Origin: Exiguobacterium marinum DSM 16307 | GTDB taxonomy: Bacteria > Bacillota > Bacilli > Exiguobacteriales > Exiguobacteriaceae | Direction: 5' to 3' | Assembly (NCBI RefSeq): GCF_000620845.1 | Contig: NZ_KK211189.1 | Coordinates: 256,501 to 320,500 of the forward strand | DNA length: 64,000 bases | Part shown: piece after piece, positions 42,134-50,854 of the stretch | How positions within the stretch are numbered: position 1 is the first letter of the stretch | How the letters are laid out: every line of letters begins with the position of its first letter | Position numbers and translations under genes: made by a program | Notes under the pieces: model-generated | The model's input: the letters and a program-made list of their open reading frames with translations, nothing else | The model's database searches: none | What the model was told of the DNA's origin: nothing

Positions 42134-43624
42134 ATGATGAATTATTTGCAACGTCTCGGACGTTCCCTCATGTTACCGGTTGCTGTACTTCCGGCAGCCG
42201 CCATTCTCATGGGGATTGGTTATTGGATCGACCCATCTGGTTGGGGGTCAGGAAACATTGCCGCTGCATTCTTAATTAAGGCAGGGGCCGCCATTATCGA
42301 TAACATTCCAATTCTTTTCGCAGTCGGGGTAGGTCTCGGAATGTCAAAAAACCGTGACGGTTCAGCTGCACTGAGTGGACTCGTGGCTTATTTGACCGTC
42401 ACGACACTTTTGGCAGCCGGAACGGTCGCCTTGTTCCAAGGCATTGACGTCGAAGCCGTCAACCCGGCATTCTCGAGAATTGAAAATGCATTTATCGGTA
42501 TTTTATCAGGATTAATTGCCGCTAGTATGTACAACCGCTTCAGTCACGTCAAACTACCAGACGCCCTCGCGTTCTTTAGTGGGAAGCGTCTCGTTCCGAT
42601 CATGACGGCCTTCTCGATGATTCTCGTATCGGTCGCCCTTTACTTTATCTGGCCAATCGTCTTTACAGGTCTTGTCGGATTCGGGGAGTCGATTTCTAAA
42701 CTTGGCGCATTCGGTGCCGGGCTATACGGATTCTTTAACCGTCTCTTGATTCCGACTGGTCTTCATCACGCCCTCAACTCGGTATTCTGGTTCGATGTCG
42801 CTGACATTAACGATATCGGAAAGTTCTGGTCGGGTGAAGGTGAAAAAGGTGTAACAGGGATGTATCAAGCCGGATTCTTCCCAATCATGATGTTCGGTCT
42901 TCCTGCTGCAGCACTTGCGATGTACCATACAGCGAAGACAAAACGGAAGAAACAAGCGGCATCACTACTATTCGCAGCAGCGTTCGCTTCATTCTTTACA
43001 GGTGTAACTGAACCACTTGAGTTCTCGTTTATGTTCCTCGCTCCTGTTCTTTACCTTGTACACGCAGTCCTTACAGGAATCTCGCTCTTTATTGCAGCAA
43101 CGTTCCAATGGACAGCTGGCTTTACATTTAGTGCAGGTCTCGTTGACTTCTTCCTCAGTTCAAGATTACCTCTTGCCAATCAGCCGTACATGCTCATTGT
43201 GCAAGGTCTCGTATTCGCAGTCATTTACTACGCGATCTTCCGCTTCATGATTGTGAAGTTTAACTTAATGACGCCAGGCCGCGAATCAGATGAAGTCGTT
43301 GATGCAGTTGCTAGTGAGACAGCAGACGGCGAAACGAAGGTCGCGCCGGTCGCATCAGCTTCAGGTAGCGAATACTCAGCAATGGCAAATATGATTTATG
43401 ACGGTCTCGGTGGTGACAGCAACGTCACAGGTATCGAGTCTTGCATCACACGCTTACGCGTCGATGTCAAAGACATGGATACGGTCAACCAAGATCAAAT
43501 CAAGAAAGCTGGTATTCCTGGTGTGAAAGTCGTCAGTCCAAACCATATTCAAGTCATCGTCGGCACAAACGTTCAGTTCGTCCTCGATGAGATTGAAAAA
43601 ATTCGTAGCCACCGCGCCGGATAA
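42134..43624 (+). CDS. PTS glucose/N-acetylglucosamine-family IICB permease
   Basis: 496 residues: a IIC membrane domain (about 1-390, about 10 helices; motif GVTEPLEFSFMF) and a C-terminal IIB domain with phosphocysteine C437 in GIESCITRLRV. No fused IIA; that is the separate first gene. The stretches GFFPIMMFGLPAAALAMY and LTGISLFIAATFQ look closer to NagE than to PtsG, whereas the leader RAT is glucose-type. The sugar is therefore glucose or N-acetylglucosamine, undecided. RBS AAGGAGG. Terminator follows. Confidence 0.9.
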   Translation: MMNYLQRLGRSLMLPVAVLPAAAILMGIGYWIDPSGWGSGNIAAAFLIKAGAAIIDNIPILFAVGVGLGMSKNRDGSAALSGLVAYLTVTTLLAAGTVALFQGIDVEAVNPAFSRIENAFIGILSGLIAASMYNRFSHVKLPDALAFFSGKRLVPIMTAFSMILVSVALYFIWPIVFTGLVGFGESISKLGAFGAGLYGFFNRLLIPTGLHHALNSVFWFDVADINDIGKFWSGEGEKGVTGMYQAGFFPIMMFGLPAAALAMYHTAKTKRKKQAASLLFAAAFASFFTGVTEPLEFSFMFLAPVLYLVHAVLTGISLFIAATFQWTAGFTFSAGLVDFFLSSRLPLANQPYMLIVQGLVFAVIYYAIFRFMIVKFNLMTPGRESDEVVDAVASETADGETKVAPVASASGSEYSAMANMIYDGLGGDSNVTGIESCITRLRVDVKDMDTVNQDQIKKAGIPGVKVVSPNHIQVIVGTNVQFVLDEIEKIRSHRAG

Positions 43625-43628
43625 AACG

Positions 43629-43658
43629 TCAAAAGCCACCTCATTCAGGTGGCTTTTC
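43629..43658. terminator. Bidirectional terminator after the IICB gene
   Basis: AAAAGCCACCT/AGGTGGCTTTT perfect stem with a CATTC loop and T-tract, between convergent genes. Confidence 0.9.
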
Positions 43659-43841
43659 TTGTTTAGTAGTGTGGTGCTTATAGAACTGAATGAAATAATA
43701 GAGGAAAATCCACGGCAAGATGTACTGCGTGAGCCACATGAACACCTTAAGCACTACCTGCACTGTATATGGTACTAGTCCTAATAAAAACAATACGACT
43801 AGTAAAGCAACTCCTAAACCTATGTACATATTTCTACTCAA
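43641..43841 (-). CDS. Small two-span membrane protein of unknown function
   Basis: 66 residues. Two hydrophobic helices (about 5-27 and 34-53) and a short charged tail KHHTTKQEKPPE. Starts at TTG with GGGGGG 7 bases upstream; the ATG four codons later is poorly spaced. No family recognised. Monocistronic, between the PTS operon and htpX. Confidence 0.6.
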   Translation of the reverse strand: MSRNMYIGLGVALLVVLFLLGLVPYTVQVVLKVFMWLTQYILPWIFLYYFIQFYKHHTTKQEKPPE

Positions 43842-43877
43842 ATCATCTACCCCCCTTATTTTCCCAGTTCAGTGTAA

Positions 43878-43908
43878 CATAAAGAGCCTGTCGCAACGGA
43901 CAGGCCCT
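43878..43908 (-). terminator. Terminator of the lemA-htpX operon
   Basis: GCCTGTC/GACAGGC stem with a 6-base loop, then TCTTTATG on the minus strand, immediately after the htpX stop codon. Confidence 0.7.
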
Positions 43909-43910
43909 TC

Positions 43911-44798
43911 TTACATTTGACGAAGTCGGGAAATACGCTCCACTGGATCGGGGTGCGTCGAGAACAGACCGCTCACTTTCTTTTTAAGTGGATCGGAGAA
44001 GTAAAGCGGTGCCGAGGCACTCGACGCTTGCTCGACCGGCGTCTCCACGTTTGCAATCTTCTCAAGCGCCGAGGCGAGTGCATCCGGGTTACGGGTCAGT
44101 TCCGCTCCACTCGCATCTGCCAGAAACTCACGATTACGTGAAATCGCCATATTGATGAGCATTGCAATAAGCGGGGCCAACACCAACAAGACGAGTCCAA
44201 TGATGAGGAAAATCGGGTTTTGATTTTGGTCACGTCGTCCCCCACTGATACTCCGGAAAAATAACATGCGTGACCCGATATCACTCATGATGGCGATCAC
44301 TGACACGAGTGCGAGCGTGACCGTCGAGAGTCGCACGTCATAGTTTTTAATGTGTGCGACCTCATGCGCAATCACACCTTCCACTTCTTCACGCGACAGT
44401 TGATCCAACAGCCCGGTCGTGACAGCGACGGCCGCCTTTTCCGGTTTCAGTCCGGTCGCAAACGCATTCGGTGACGAATCATTGATGATAAAGATGCGAG
44501 GCATCGGTACTCGCGCGACCATCGCCATGTTTTCGACCGTATGCCATAAAAAGCGGTGCTCTTCCACCGAAGTCACTTCTTGCGCCCGATTCATTTTCAT
44601 GACGATATTCGTGCTCGACATGATGACGATACCGACATAAAACAAGGAAAAGACGGGTGTGAAAATCAATCCTGGAATCGCATCCCCATAATTGACGTAG
44701 GAGATGGCCGCTCCAACGAGAAGGACGAATAAAACAAATCCTGTCACGATGAACACCGTCTTCACTTTGTTTTTTCGAATTTGTTCATAGAGGAGCAT
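43911..44798 (-). CDS. htpX: HtpX-type membrane zinc metalloprotease
   Basis: 295 residues. M48 family: zinc motif HEVAH (H145, E146, H149) with the third ligand in NREFLADASGAEL, and membrane helices at about 15-34, 42-62, 160-185 and 195-215. It degrades misfolded membrane proteins from the cytoplasmic side. Begins LLYEQIRKNKVKT, as in known HtpX. Start at 44798 with GAGG 8 bases upstream. Follows lemA by 18 bases, the usual Firmicute pair. Confidence 0.93.
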   Translation of the reverse strand: MLLYEQIRKNKVKTVFIVTGFVLFVLLVGAAISYVNYGDAIPGLIFTPVFSLFYVGIVIMSSTNIVMKMNRAQEVTSVEEHRFLWHTVENMAMVARVPMPRIFIINDSSPNAFATGLKPEKAAVAVTTGLLDQLSREEVEGVIAHEVAHIKNYDVRLSTVTLALVSVIAIMSDIGSRMLFFRSISGGRRDQNQNPIFLIIGLVLLVLAPLIAMLINMAISRNREFLADASGAELTRNPDALASALEKIANVETPVEQASSASAPLYFSDPLKKKVSGLFSTHPDPVERISRLRQM

Positions 44799-44816
44799 AC
44801 GTGCCACCTCGATTCA

Positions 44817-45365
44817 TTAAAATGAGACGCGAACGTTTTCGCGCTCTTCGGCACGTGCCTCGAGCATGTCGCGCTTTTCAAAATGATGGACGGACGCGAT
44901 GATATTCGTCGGGACCGATTCGATTTTCGTGTTATACTTCATAACCGTATTGTTATAAAGTTGGCGGGAGTATGCGACTTTGTTTTCCGTCTGAGTCAAC
45001 TCTTCCTGCAACATCTTGAAGTTCTCGTTCGCCTTTAAATCCGGATACGCTTCACGAAGCGCAAACAAGTTTTTCAGCGCCCCGCTCAGCTGATCGTTCA
45101 CCGCCATCTGATCTTGGCGATTCGTCTTCTCACCGAGCTGATTTCTCAGTTCGACGACCTTCGCAAGCGTTTCTTGCTCGTGTTTTGCATAGCCCTTCAC
45201 CGTTTCGACCAAATTTGGAATCAAGTCATAACGCCGTTTTAATTGCACATCGATTTGAGCCCACGCCTCGTCGACCCAATTTCGATATTTGACGAGCCCG
45301 TTGTACATCGAAAAATAGATGAGTACGAGCACGACAACTGCTACAATCGCAATAATCCACCCCAT
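44817..45365 (-). CDS. lemA: LemA-family protein
   Basis: 182 residues. One N-terminal membrane anchor (about 4-23) then a helical bundle with the LemA signature WVDEAWAQIDVQLKRRYDLIPNLVETVKGY and YNTKIESVPTNIIA. Probably acts with the downstream HtpX protease at the membrane; molecular role not established. RBS GAGGTG. First gene of the two-gene operon. Confidence 0.92.
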   Translation of the reverse strand: MGWIIAIVAVVVLVLIYFSMYNGLVKYRNWVDEAWAQIDVQLKRRYDLIPNLVETVKGYAKHEQETLAKVVELRNQLGEKTNRQDQMAVNDQLSGALKNLFALREAYPDLKANENFKMLQEELTQTENKVAYSRQLYNNTVMKYNTKIESVPTNIIASVHHFEKRDMLEARAEERENVRVSF

Positions 45366-45493
45366 GTTGGCACCTCATTTCTTCAGTTTCTCCTGTATTA
45401 ATTCCCTTTACTCATATAAGATAAGCTTAACTTTCAAAAAAATCTGCAAATGGTTGCAATTCTTGATGCGTTGATCACAAAGGAGTGTACGCA

Positions 45494-46678
45494 ATGACTG
45501 TCACGAATGCTGAAATACGCTTGACGGAGTTATTTGAAGAAATGGTATCCCTGCGACGTCATTTTCATCAATATCCGGAACTGTCTTTTCAAGAAGTCGA
45601 AACACCAAAAAAGATCGCCTCGTATCTCCGTGAACTTGGGATCGAAGTACGTGAACATGTTGGCGGAAACGGTGTCGTCGGTCGAATCAAAGGCGGTGAC
45701 GGTCCGACCATCGCGTTACGCGCTGACTTTGATGCTCTTCCCATTCAAGATGTGAAAGACGTTCCATATCGTTCAAAAGTAAATGGTGTCATGCATGCTT
45801 GTGGACACGATGCCCACACAGCGACACTTCTCGTCCTCGCGAAAGTATTAACCGAGGTGTCACTTCCTGGAGACGTCGTATTGATTCACCAATTTGCCGA
45901 AGAATTATCTCCAGGTGGTGCCAAACCGATGATTGAAGACGGATGCCTCAACAATGTGGACTATATTTATGGTGCGCACATTTGGACACCGCTCCCTTTT
46001 GGAACAGTTGGTGTCAAAACAGGTCCTGTCATGGCCGCAGCCGATCGATTTGAATTGACGATTAAAGGAACAGGTGGGCACGGTGCGATTCCACAACATA
46101 CGGTCGATGCCCTCATGGTCTCCGTGAACGTAGCAAATCATCTCCAACAAGTTGTCAGTCGACGCATCGACCCACTCGAACCTGCCGTGTTGACTATCGG
46201 GACGCTCCACTCCGGGCAAGCGTTCAACGTCATTGCCGAAGAAGCGAAGTTATCTGGTACCGTGCGGACATTCACTCGGGAGACGCAAGAAAAAATCATC
46301 TCCGATATGGAACGAATCATCCGTTCTGTCTGTGAGGCGAGTGATGCCGATTACGAATTGGAGTATATAAAAGGGTATCCTGCTGTCGTGAATCATGTGA
46401 CCGAAACAGAACTCGTCCGCTTGAGCGCGATGGATGTCGTCGGGGCAGACGGTGTCATCGAAATGTCCCCGCTCATGGTCGGGGAAGACTTCGCTTACTA
46501 TGTCGAGCATGTCCCCGGTAGCTTTTTCTTCACAGGGGCAGGGAATCCCGGGCTTTCAGCAATCTTCCCTCATCATCATCCTCGCTTCGATGTGGATGAA
46601 CGGGCGATGTTGCACACGGCTCACGTCTTGTTAGGCGCTTTACAACGCACATGGATGACACATGAAAAAGAGGACTGA
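45494..46678 (+). CDS. M20-family amidohydrolase (N-acyl amino acid/hippurate hydrolase)
   Basis: 394 residues. M20D family: metal/cysteine site ACGHDAHTA, EELSPGG acid loop, dimerisation lid GTGGHGAIPQHTVD, FNVIAEEAKLSGTVRT and MVGEDFAYY. Removes acyl groups from N-acylated amino acids or related amides in the cytoplasm; could also act on IAA-amino acids or N-acetyl-diaminopimelate. Start at 45494 after AAGGAG. Single gene. Confidence 0.9.
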   Translation: MTVTNAEIRLTELFEEMVSLRRHFHQYPELSFQEVETPKKIASYLRELGIEVREHVGGNGVVGRIKGGDGPTIALRADFDALPIQDVKDVPYRSKVNGVMHACGHDAHTATLLVLAKVLTEVSLPGDVVLIHQFAEELSPGGAKPMIEDGCLNNVDYIYGAHIWTPLPFGTVGVKTGPVMAAADRFELTIKGTGGHGAIPQHTVDALMVSVNVANHLQQVVSRRIDPLEPAVLTIGTLHSGQAFNVIAEEAKLSGTVRTFTRETQEKIISDMERIIRSVCEASDADYELEYIKGYPAVVNHVTETELVRLSAMDVVGADGVIEMSPLMVGEDFAYYVEHVPGSFFFTGAGNPGLSAIFPHHHPRFDVDERAMLHTAHVLLGALQRTWMTHEKED

Positions 46679-46699
46679 TGCGACCGCATCAGTCCTCTT
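46668..46699. terminator. Convergent terminator between the amidohydrolase and CNNM genes
   Basis: AGAGGACTGATGC/GCATCAGTCCTCT perfect stem around GACC, preceded by AAAA; both stop codons lie within or beside it. Confidence 0.85.
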
Positions 46700-48017
46700 C
46701 TGTGATTGGTTCTTGTAGTTCTGAGACAAGCACTTGGTCGACACGCTTTCCGTCCATATCTACGACTTCAAAGCGAAGGCCGTACGCTTCGACCACATCG
46801 CCCCGTTTCGGGAAATCACCGAGTGCATAAATGACGAGTCCGGCAAGTGTGTGATACGAGTTGCGCCCTTCGTCGAATCGGTTATCCCGAATCTCAAACG
46901 TTCGTTTCAAATCTTCGATTCCAAGCAAACCGTCCGCTAAATATGACCCATCTTCGCGACGTACCACTTCCGGTGTATCCTCTTCAATCATGACTTCTCC
47001 GACGATTTCTTCCAAAATATCGAACAAGGTGACCATGCCAAGGAATCCACCGTATTCATCTAAGACGAAGGCAATCTCGACACCATTTTTCTGCATCATC
47101 TGAAGTACTTGGCTCGCCTCTCGTTGTTTCGGAACGATGAGCGGTTGCTTGATGCGCTTCAAAATCTGTGATGGCTCACGTAATGTCGGTAACGTCAAAA
47201 TGTCACGGACATCGATATATCCGACAAAATCGTCGAGCGAGTCGCGACCGACCGGTAACTTGTTATGTTTACTTTCATAGATCGACTTCTTGATATCATC
47301 CATATCATCTTCTAAATCGACCCACTCAAGCGTCGTCCGAGGTTGCATGAGTTCATAGATCAATTGATCATGAAACGCAAAGACGCGTTCGACTTGCTGT
47401 ACTTCTTCATGGGCGAACTGGCCTTGCTGTGCCCCCTCAAAGAGAAGCTGTTTAATCTCAAGCTCCGTCTCACCGCTCGTTTGTTCTGCTTTCAAGCCAA
47501 GCAACTTGAACAAAAAGAGTGTCGATTTCGATAAAATCCAAATGAATGGCTTCATCACTTTACTGAATAAATCAAGTGAAGGGATGATTGCCATCGTGAC
47601 TTTTTCAGGAGACACAAGCGCAATTCGCTTTGGCACCAATTCACCGATGATTAAGGACAGATACGTAATAATCGTTACAACGACCACATAAGCAATCGTT
47701 CCGGCATACTGTGCACTCATTCCGGCTTGTTCAAACGCAGAGGCGAGTGGTGCCGAGAAGCGCGCACCCCCGTAGGCCCCGTTAATAATCCCAATTAATG
47801 TGATTCCGACTTGAACGGTCGACAACAAATCTGTCGGGTCTTTCGAATAATGAAGCGCAATCTTTGCACTTCGTTTCCCTCGATTTGCTTCAACCTCAAG
47901 TTTTGCAGGTTTCGATGAGATGAGCGCAATTTCTGTCATCGCAAAAATCCCGTTCAACACAATCAAAAACAAAACAATCAACAAATCAATCACTATGGAA
48001 GAATCCACTTTTTTCAT
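46689..48017 (-). CDS. CNNM/CorC-family membrane protein (DUF21, CBS pair, CorC_HlyC)
   Basis: 442 residues. An N-terminal DUF21 membrane domain of about four helices (LNGIFAMTEIALISSKPAK to about 190), two CBS domains (about 205-325; FVLDEYGGFLGMVTLFDILEEI) and a C-terminal CorC_HlyC domain (about 345-430). From memory this family (B. subtilis YhdP/YqhB, human CNNM) exports magnesium or sodium-linked ions. The start is uncertain: ATG at 48017 is only 2 bases after GAGG, and a GTG further in is possible. Confidence 0.9.
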   Translation of the reverse strand: MKKVDSSIVIDLLIVLFLIVLNGIFAMTEIALISSKPAKLEVEANRGKRSAKIALHYSKDPTDLLSTVQVGITLIGIINGAYGGARFSAPLASAFEQAGMSAQYAGTIAYVVVVTIITYLSLIIGELVPKRIALVSPEKVTMAIIPSLDLFSKVMKPFIWILSKSTLFLFKLLGLKAEQTSGETELEIKQLLFEGAQQGQFAHEEVQQVERVFAFHDQLIYELMQPRTTLEWVDLEDDMDDIKKSIYESKHNKLPVGRDSLDDFVGYIDVRDILTLPTLREPSQILKRIKQPLIVPKQREASQVLQMMQKNGVEIAFVLDEYGGFLGMVTLFDILEEIVGEVMIEEDTPEVVRREDGSYLADGLLGIEDLKRTFEIRDNRFDEGRNSYHTLAGLVIYALGDFPKRGDVVEAYGLRFEVVDMDGKRVDQVLVSELQEPITEED

Positions 48018-48091
48018 CACCTCAGCTATTTTTTAAACCATACCGCTTCATTTTAACAAAAAATCGTTACCAACCTGTACCCGTTTTACTC

Positions 48092-48121
48092 AAAAAAATA
48101 GCCACTCCTCATGAAGTAGCT
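48092..48121 (-). terminator. Terminator of the DMT-Crp-DMT operon
   Basis: AGCTACT/AGTGGCT stem (one G-U) followed by seven T residues on the minus strand; it overlaps the last codons of the gene. Confidence 0.6.
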
Positions 48122-48582
48122 TCGTTGACTGCTTGTTTAGCGATGGCCGCTGTCTGAGACTGTTTAAAGAGAATGACCCCGACAAGAAGGATGGTAAGCC
48201 CTACAATTTGTCCAGCCGATAACGTGATTTGAGGCATCCCGAAGGCTCCATACAAATCGACGAGTAACGCCCAAATGAGTTGTGACACGAGAATGAGCGA
48301 CACCGACAACGTTGGTCCAAGTAACTGGATACTCCGCATGACACAATAAACGACACCGACCCCAAGCAATCCACCGAGCCAATAGATTGGAGATAGCTCA
48401 CGTAATCCGGCAAGATTTCCTCCAAATAATAACAACGGGATGATGGATCCGACAAGACCGACGATAAAGACTAATACCGTGGTGGCCCAGGCCCCTAAAT
48501 TTGTATTCATTTTCGCGTTGACCGCCGCCTGTACACTAATAAATGCCCCAGCTACAGCCGAACAGATAATACCAAATAGCAT
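48109..48582 (-). CDS. DMT-superfamily transporter subunit (YdcZ/DUF606), copy 2
   Basis: 157 residues, five membrane helices. The DUF606 pattern FGIICSAVAGAFISVQAAVNAKMNTNLGAW and LLGVGVVYCVMRSIQLLG is clear. Half-size DMT proteins usually act as paired dimers, and a homologous copy is encoded two genes upstream in the same operon. Substrate unknown. Start at 48582 with GAGGAGAGG just upstream. Confidence 0.85.
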   Translation of the reverse strand: MLFGIICSAVAGAFISVQAAVNAKMNTNLGAWATTVLVFIVGLVGSIIPLLLFGGNLAGLRELSPIYWLGGLLGVGVVYCVMRSIQLLGPTLSVSLILVSQLIWALLVDLYGAFGMPQITLSAGQIVGLTILLVGVILFKQSQTAAIAKQAVNEATS

Positions 48583-48593
48583 ATGACCTCTCC

Positions 48594-49268
48594 TCACTCA
48601 TAAAACATGCCGTTCGCACGTTCTTTCAATCGCTCACTATTTAAAATGATGACTTCTTTTCTCGTTCGTTTCACTAATCCCTCATCGACAAATGCTTGTA
48701 ACGTCCGGTTCAAGTGACGATAGCTCGTCCCAAGCCATTCCGCAACTTCTTTGCGCTTCAATTGACTCATCTCGGCTTGAAACAGTTCGTTCTCGGATTC
48801 ACTAAGAGAAATCAAATAACCGGCCAATCGTTCTTCTAGTGTCGACATGAGGTGATTGGATGAGGCGTTCGCCTCGATGAATAGCTTTTCCGACACACCT
48901 CGTAACAGATGTTCCGTGAATTCGACCGTTCGGTTATGACGTCGAAGTGTCTCAAACGGGATTCGCAAACACGTCACCGGACCGACCGCTTCAACCGTAT
49001 GCAAGACGTTACGTCCACTCGCATACTCGATATCTCCAATGAGCGTCGGGGCAGCCTTCAAACGTAGCAGACGCAACTTCCCTTCTTCACTGAGCGTATA
49101 AATTTTGACGCGTCCTTCGAGTACGACGAACAAGGATTCAATCTGTTGATCGTTTGAACAGAGCATCGTTCCGGATGCATACGTGACCACCGACGATGCC
49201 TCGAGCGTTTCGGTCGAAAAAAGATGATTCCACTGCAATCGTGTCAGTGCATCCATAATATTCATCAT
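48594..49268 (-). CDS. Crp/Fnr-family transcriptional regulator
   Basis: 224 residues. An N-terminal cyclic-nucleotide-binding-like barrel (about 20-120) is followed by a C-terminal HTH_Crp domain with KEVAEWLGTSYRHLNRTLQAFVDEGL. No cysteine cluster for an iron-sulfur centre is seen, and the cAMP-binding RxS pattern is absent, so the effector is unknown. Start at 49268 after AAGGAG. It lies between two homologous DMT genes in one operon and probably regulates them. Confidence 0.88.
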   Translation of the reverse strand: MMNIMDALTRLQWNHLFSTETLEASSVVTYASGTMLCSNDQQIESLFVVLEGRVKIYTLSEEGKLRLLRLKAAPTLIGDIEYASGRNVLHTVEAVGPVTCLRIPFETLRRHNRTVEFTEHLLRGVSEKLFIEANASSNHLMSTLEERLAGYLISLSESENELFQAEMSQLKRKEVAEWLGTSYRHLNRTLQAFVDEGLVKRTRKEVIILNSERLKERANGMFYE

Positions 49269-49282
49269 TAAAATTGAACTCC

Positions 49283-49708
49283 TTACGCAAATGTATAAAT
49301 CCCGATACCAACGATCATCAAGACGAGTCCCATGACCTGTCCCGTGTTGACCGGCTTCCGTTTGACACCAAACCAACCGTTCAAATCGATGATAAAGGCT
49401 CCTACTAATTGTGCCACAAGCAATACACAGATTGCCCACGTCACACCTAACTGTTGAATCGCCGTCAATTCGCCGAATACAACGAATACACCGAATAGTC
49501 CACCCAAACTATAATACCAAGGTACGCGTTTAAAGGCAGTTAAATCTGCGTCTCGATTAAAAAAATAGATGGCGAGCGCTAACAGAAGTCCGACAAAGTG
49601 GACGATCGTGACAGACATCCACGCCCCTACCGCATCTCCCAATTTCGCGTTGAAGATTCCTTGTAGGGCGATAAATGTCCCAGATAATACAGCGAATAGA
49701 ATTCCCAT
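49283..49708 (-). CDS. DMT-superfamily transporter subunit (YdcZ/DUF606), copy 1
   Basis: 141 residues, five membrane helices. Opens with LFAVLSGTFIALQGIFNAKLGDAVGAW, the same DUF606 signature as the gene two positions downstream, and contains GGLFGVFVVFGELTAIQQLG. It likely pairs with that homologue to form a transporter. RBS GGGGGATGAC. First gene of the operon. Confidence 0.87.
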   Translation of the reverse strand: MGILFAVLSGTFIALQGIFNAKLGDAVGAWMSVTIVHFVGLLLALAIYFFNRDADLTAFKRVPWYYSLGGLFGVFVVFGELTAIQQLGVTWAICVLLVAQLVGAFIIDLNGWFGVKRKPVNTGQVMGLVLMIVGIGIYTFA

Positions 49709-49779
49709 GTCATCCCCCTTTCTCTCCGTATGACTTTACGAAAAGAAAGATGACTTGAATAGGACATATGTCCAATATT

Positions 49780-49815
49780 AAAAAAAAGCAACTTCGAATC
49801 ATCGAAGTTGCTTGA
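49780..49815 (-). terminator. Terminator of the DJ-1/PfpI gene
   Basis: AGCAACTTCGA/TCGAAGTTGCT perfect stem with a 4-base loop and eight T residues on the minus strand. Confidence 0.9.
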
Positions 49816-49819
49816 TATA

Positions 49820-50479
49820 TTATCCGAGTAATTTGACAAGCTCTTTCCCGACCGCTTCAGAAGATTGAGGGTTTTGACCAGTAACGAGTCGATCGTCAAC
49901 AACCACGTTCACCGCCCAATTGTCAGCTCCCTTGAACTGTCCACCTTCATTACGTAATCCCGTCTCGAGTAAGAACGGAACAGCAGAATCAAGTTGCATT
50001 TCTTTTTCTTCAGCGTCAGTGAATCCTGTCACTTGTTTGTCTTTAACGAGCGGCTCATCGTTGCTGAGCTTCACATTGACCAATCCAATGGGTCCGTGGC
50101 AAACCGCCCCGACAATATTTCCATTTTCGTATACGTTGCGGACAACGCGTTGTAACGTTTCATTTCCTGGGAAATCAACGACCGTCCCGTGACCTCCTGG
50201 TAAATAAACGGCATCGTATGGTTCGTCTGCCACTTGATCGAGGCGAGCCGTATCTTTGAGCAATTCACGCGTATTTAATATATCTTCTGACAAGCCATCC
50301 TCTAAACTATTCGCATCGATTGGCACGTCTCCACCTTCGATACTTGCGACCGTCACTTTGTATCCTTCTTTTTCAAACAATAAGTAAGGAACGGCAAACT
50401 CTTCAAGCCAAAGTCCCGTTGCATGACCATTTGATAATTGATTCGCTGACGTTGTGACAATCAGTACATGTTTCGACAT
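49820..50479 (-). CDS. DJ-1/PfpI-family protein (class I amidotransferase-like)
   Basis: 219 residues. The nucleophile elbow C127 in GAVCHGPIG, with YLPGGHGTVVDF before it and an upstream GLWLEEF acidic residue, matches the Hsp31/YdeA/Hsp31-like DJ-1 branch. These act as glyoxalase III, deglycase or stress chaperones. A methylglyoxal synthase is encoded 8 kb away, but no direct link is shown. Start at 50479 with AAGGAGG upstream. Confidence 0.88.
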   Translation of the reverse strand: MSKHVLIVTTSANQLSNGHATGLWLEEFAVPYLLFEKEGYKVTVASIEGGDVPIDANSLEDGLSEDILNTRELLKDTARLDQVADEPYDAVYLPGGHGTVVDFPGNETLQRVVRNVYENGNIVGAVCHGPIGLVNVKLSNDEPLVKDKQVTGFTDAEEKEMQLDSAVPFLLETGLRNEGGQFKGADNWAVNVVVDDRLVTGQNPQSSEAVGKELVKLLG

Positions 50480-50675
50480 ACTCAATTCCTCCTTCAAAAA
50501 AATCAACATACGACTCTAATGTTCCCGATTCATCATCTGTTAAACCCGGTGAGCTGCTTCGATGTCATAAGGTAGTTCTTTTTTTAACCTGGTGATTTAT
50601 TCATCCTGCCTTTTTCCTTTAACCTTCTATACTGAAGGTGAGTTGCTATTTCGCCCTATGAAGGAGACATCCGCT

Positions 50676-50768
50676 ATGACGAAACGAATAAATGATTGGG
50701 GGTTTCTCATTGTCGTCGCCATCATCATCCTGTTACTTGTGCTCGGTCAGTTGCCAATCTTCATGTAA
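50676..50768 (+). CDS. 30-residue hydrophobic peptide (YjcZ-like?)
   Basis: A 30-codon gene with AAGGAG about 10 bases upstream. It is one membrane helix (about 9-28) after a basic, polar start MTKRINDWG. Composition and size recall the YjcZ/SscA small proteins of Bacillus, but no sporulation genes are present here. It is isolated, with a gene-free stretch of about 200 bases upstream and a promoter region downstream. Function unknown. Confidence 0.5.
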   Translation: MTKRINDWGFLIVVAIIILLLVLGQLPIFM

Positions 50769-50809
50769 TCTTCACGGCCATTCGTTCACAAACTGTAGTA
50801 TGATGTCGT

Positions 50810-50823
50810 TGTAAGCACTTACA
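50810..50823. promoter_or_regulatory. cre-like palindrome before gldA
   Basis: TGTAAGCACTTACA matches the CcpA consensus at 13 of 14 positions, and the flanked form TTGTAAG-CA-CTTACAA is a perfect inverted repeat. It directly follows a TATGAT -10-like box, 32 bases before the start codon. Confidence 0.55.
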
Positions 50824-50854
50824 ATAAACCCAATAGGAAAGGATGAATTTCACT

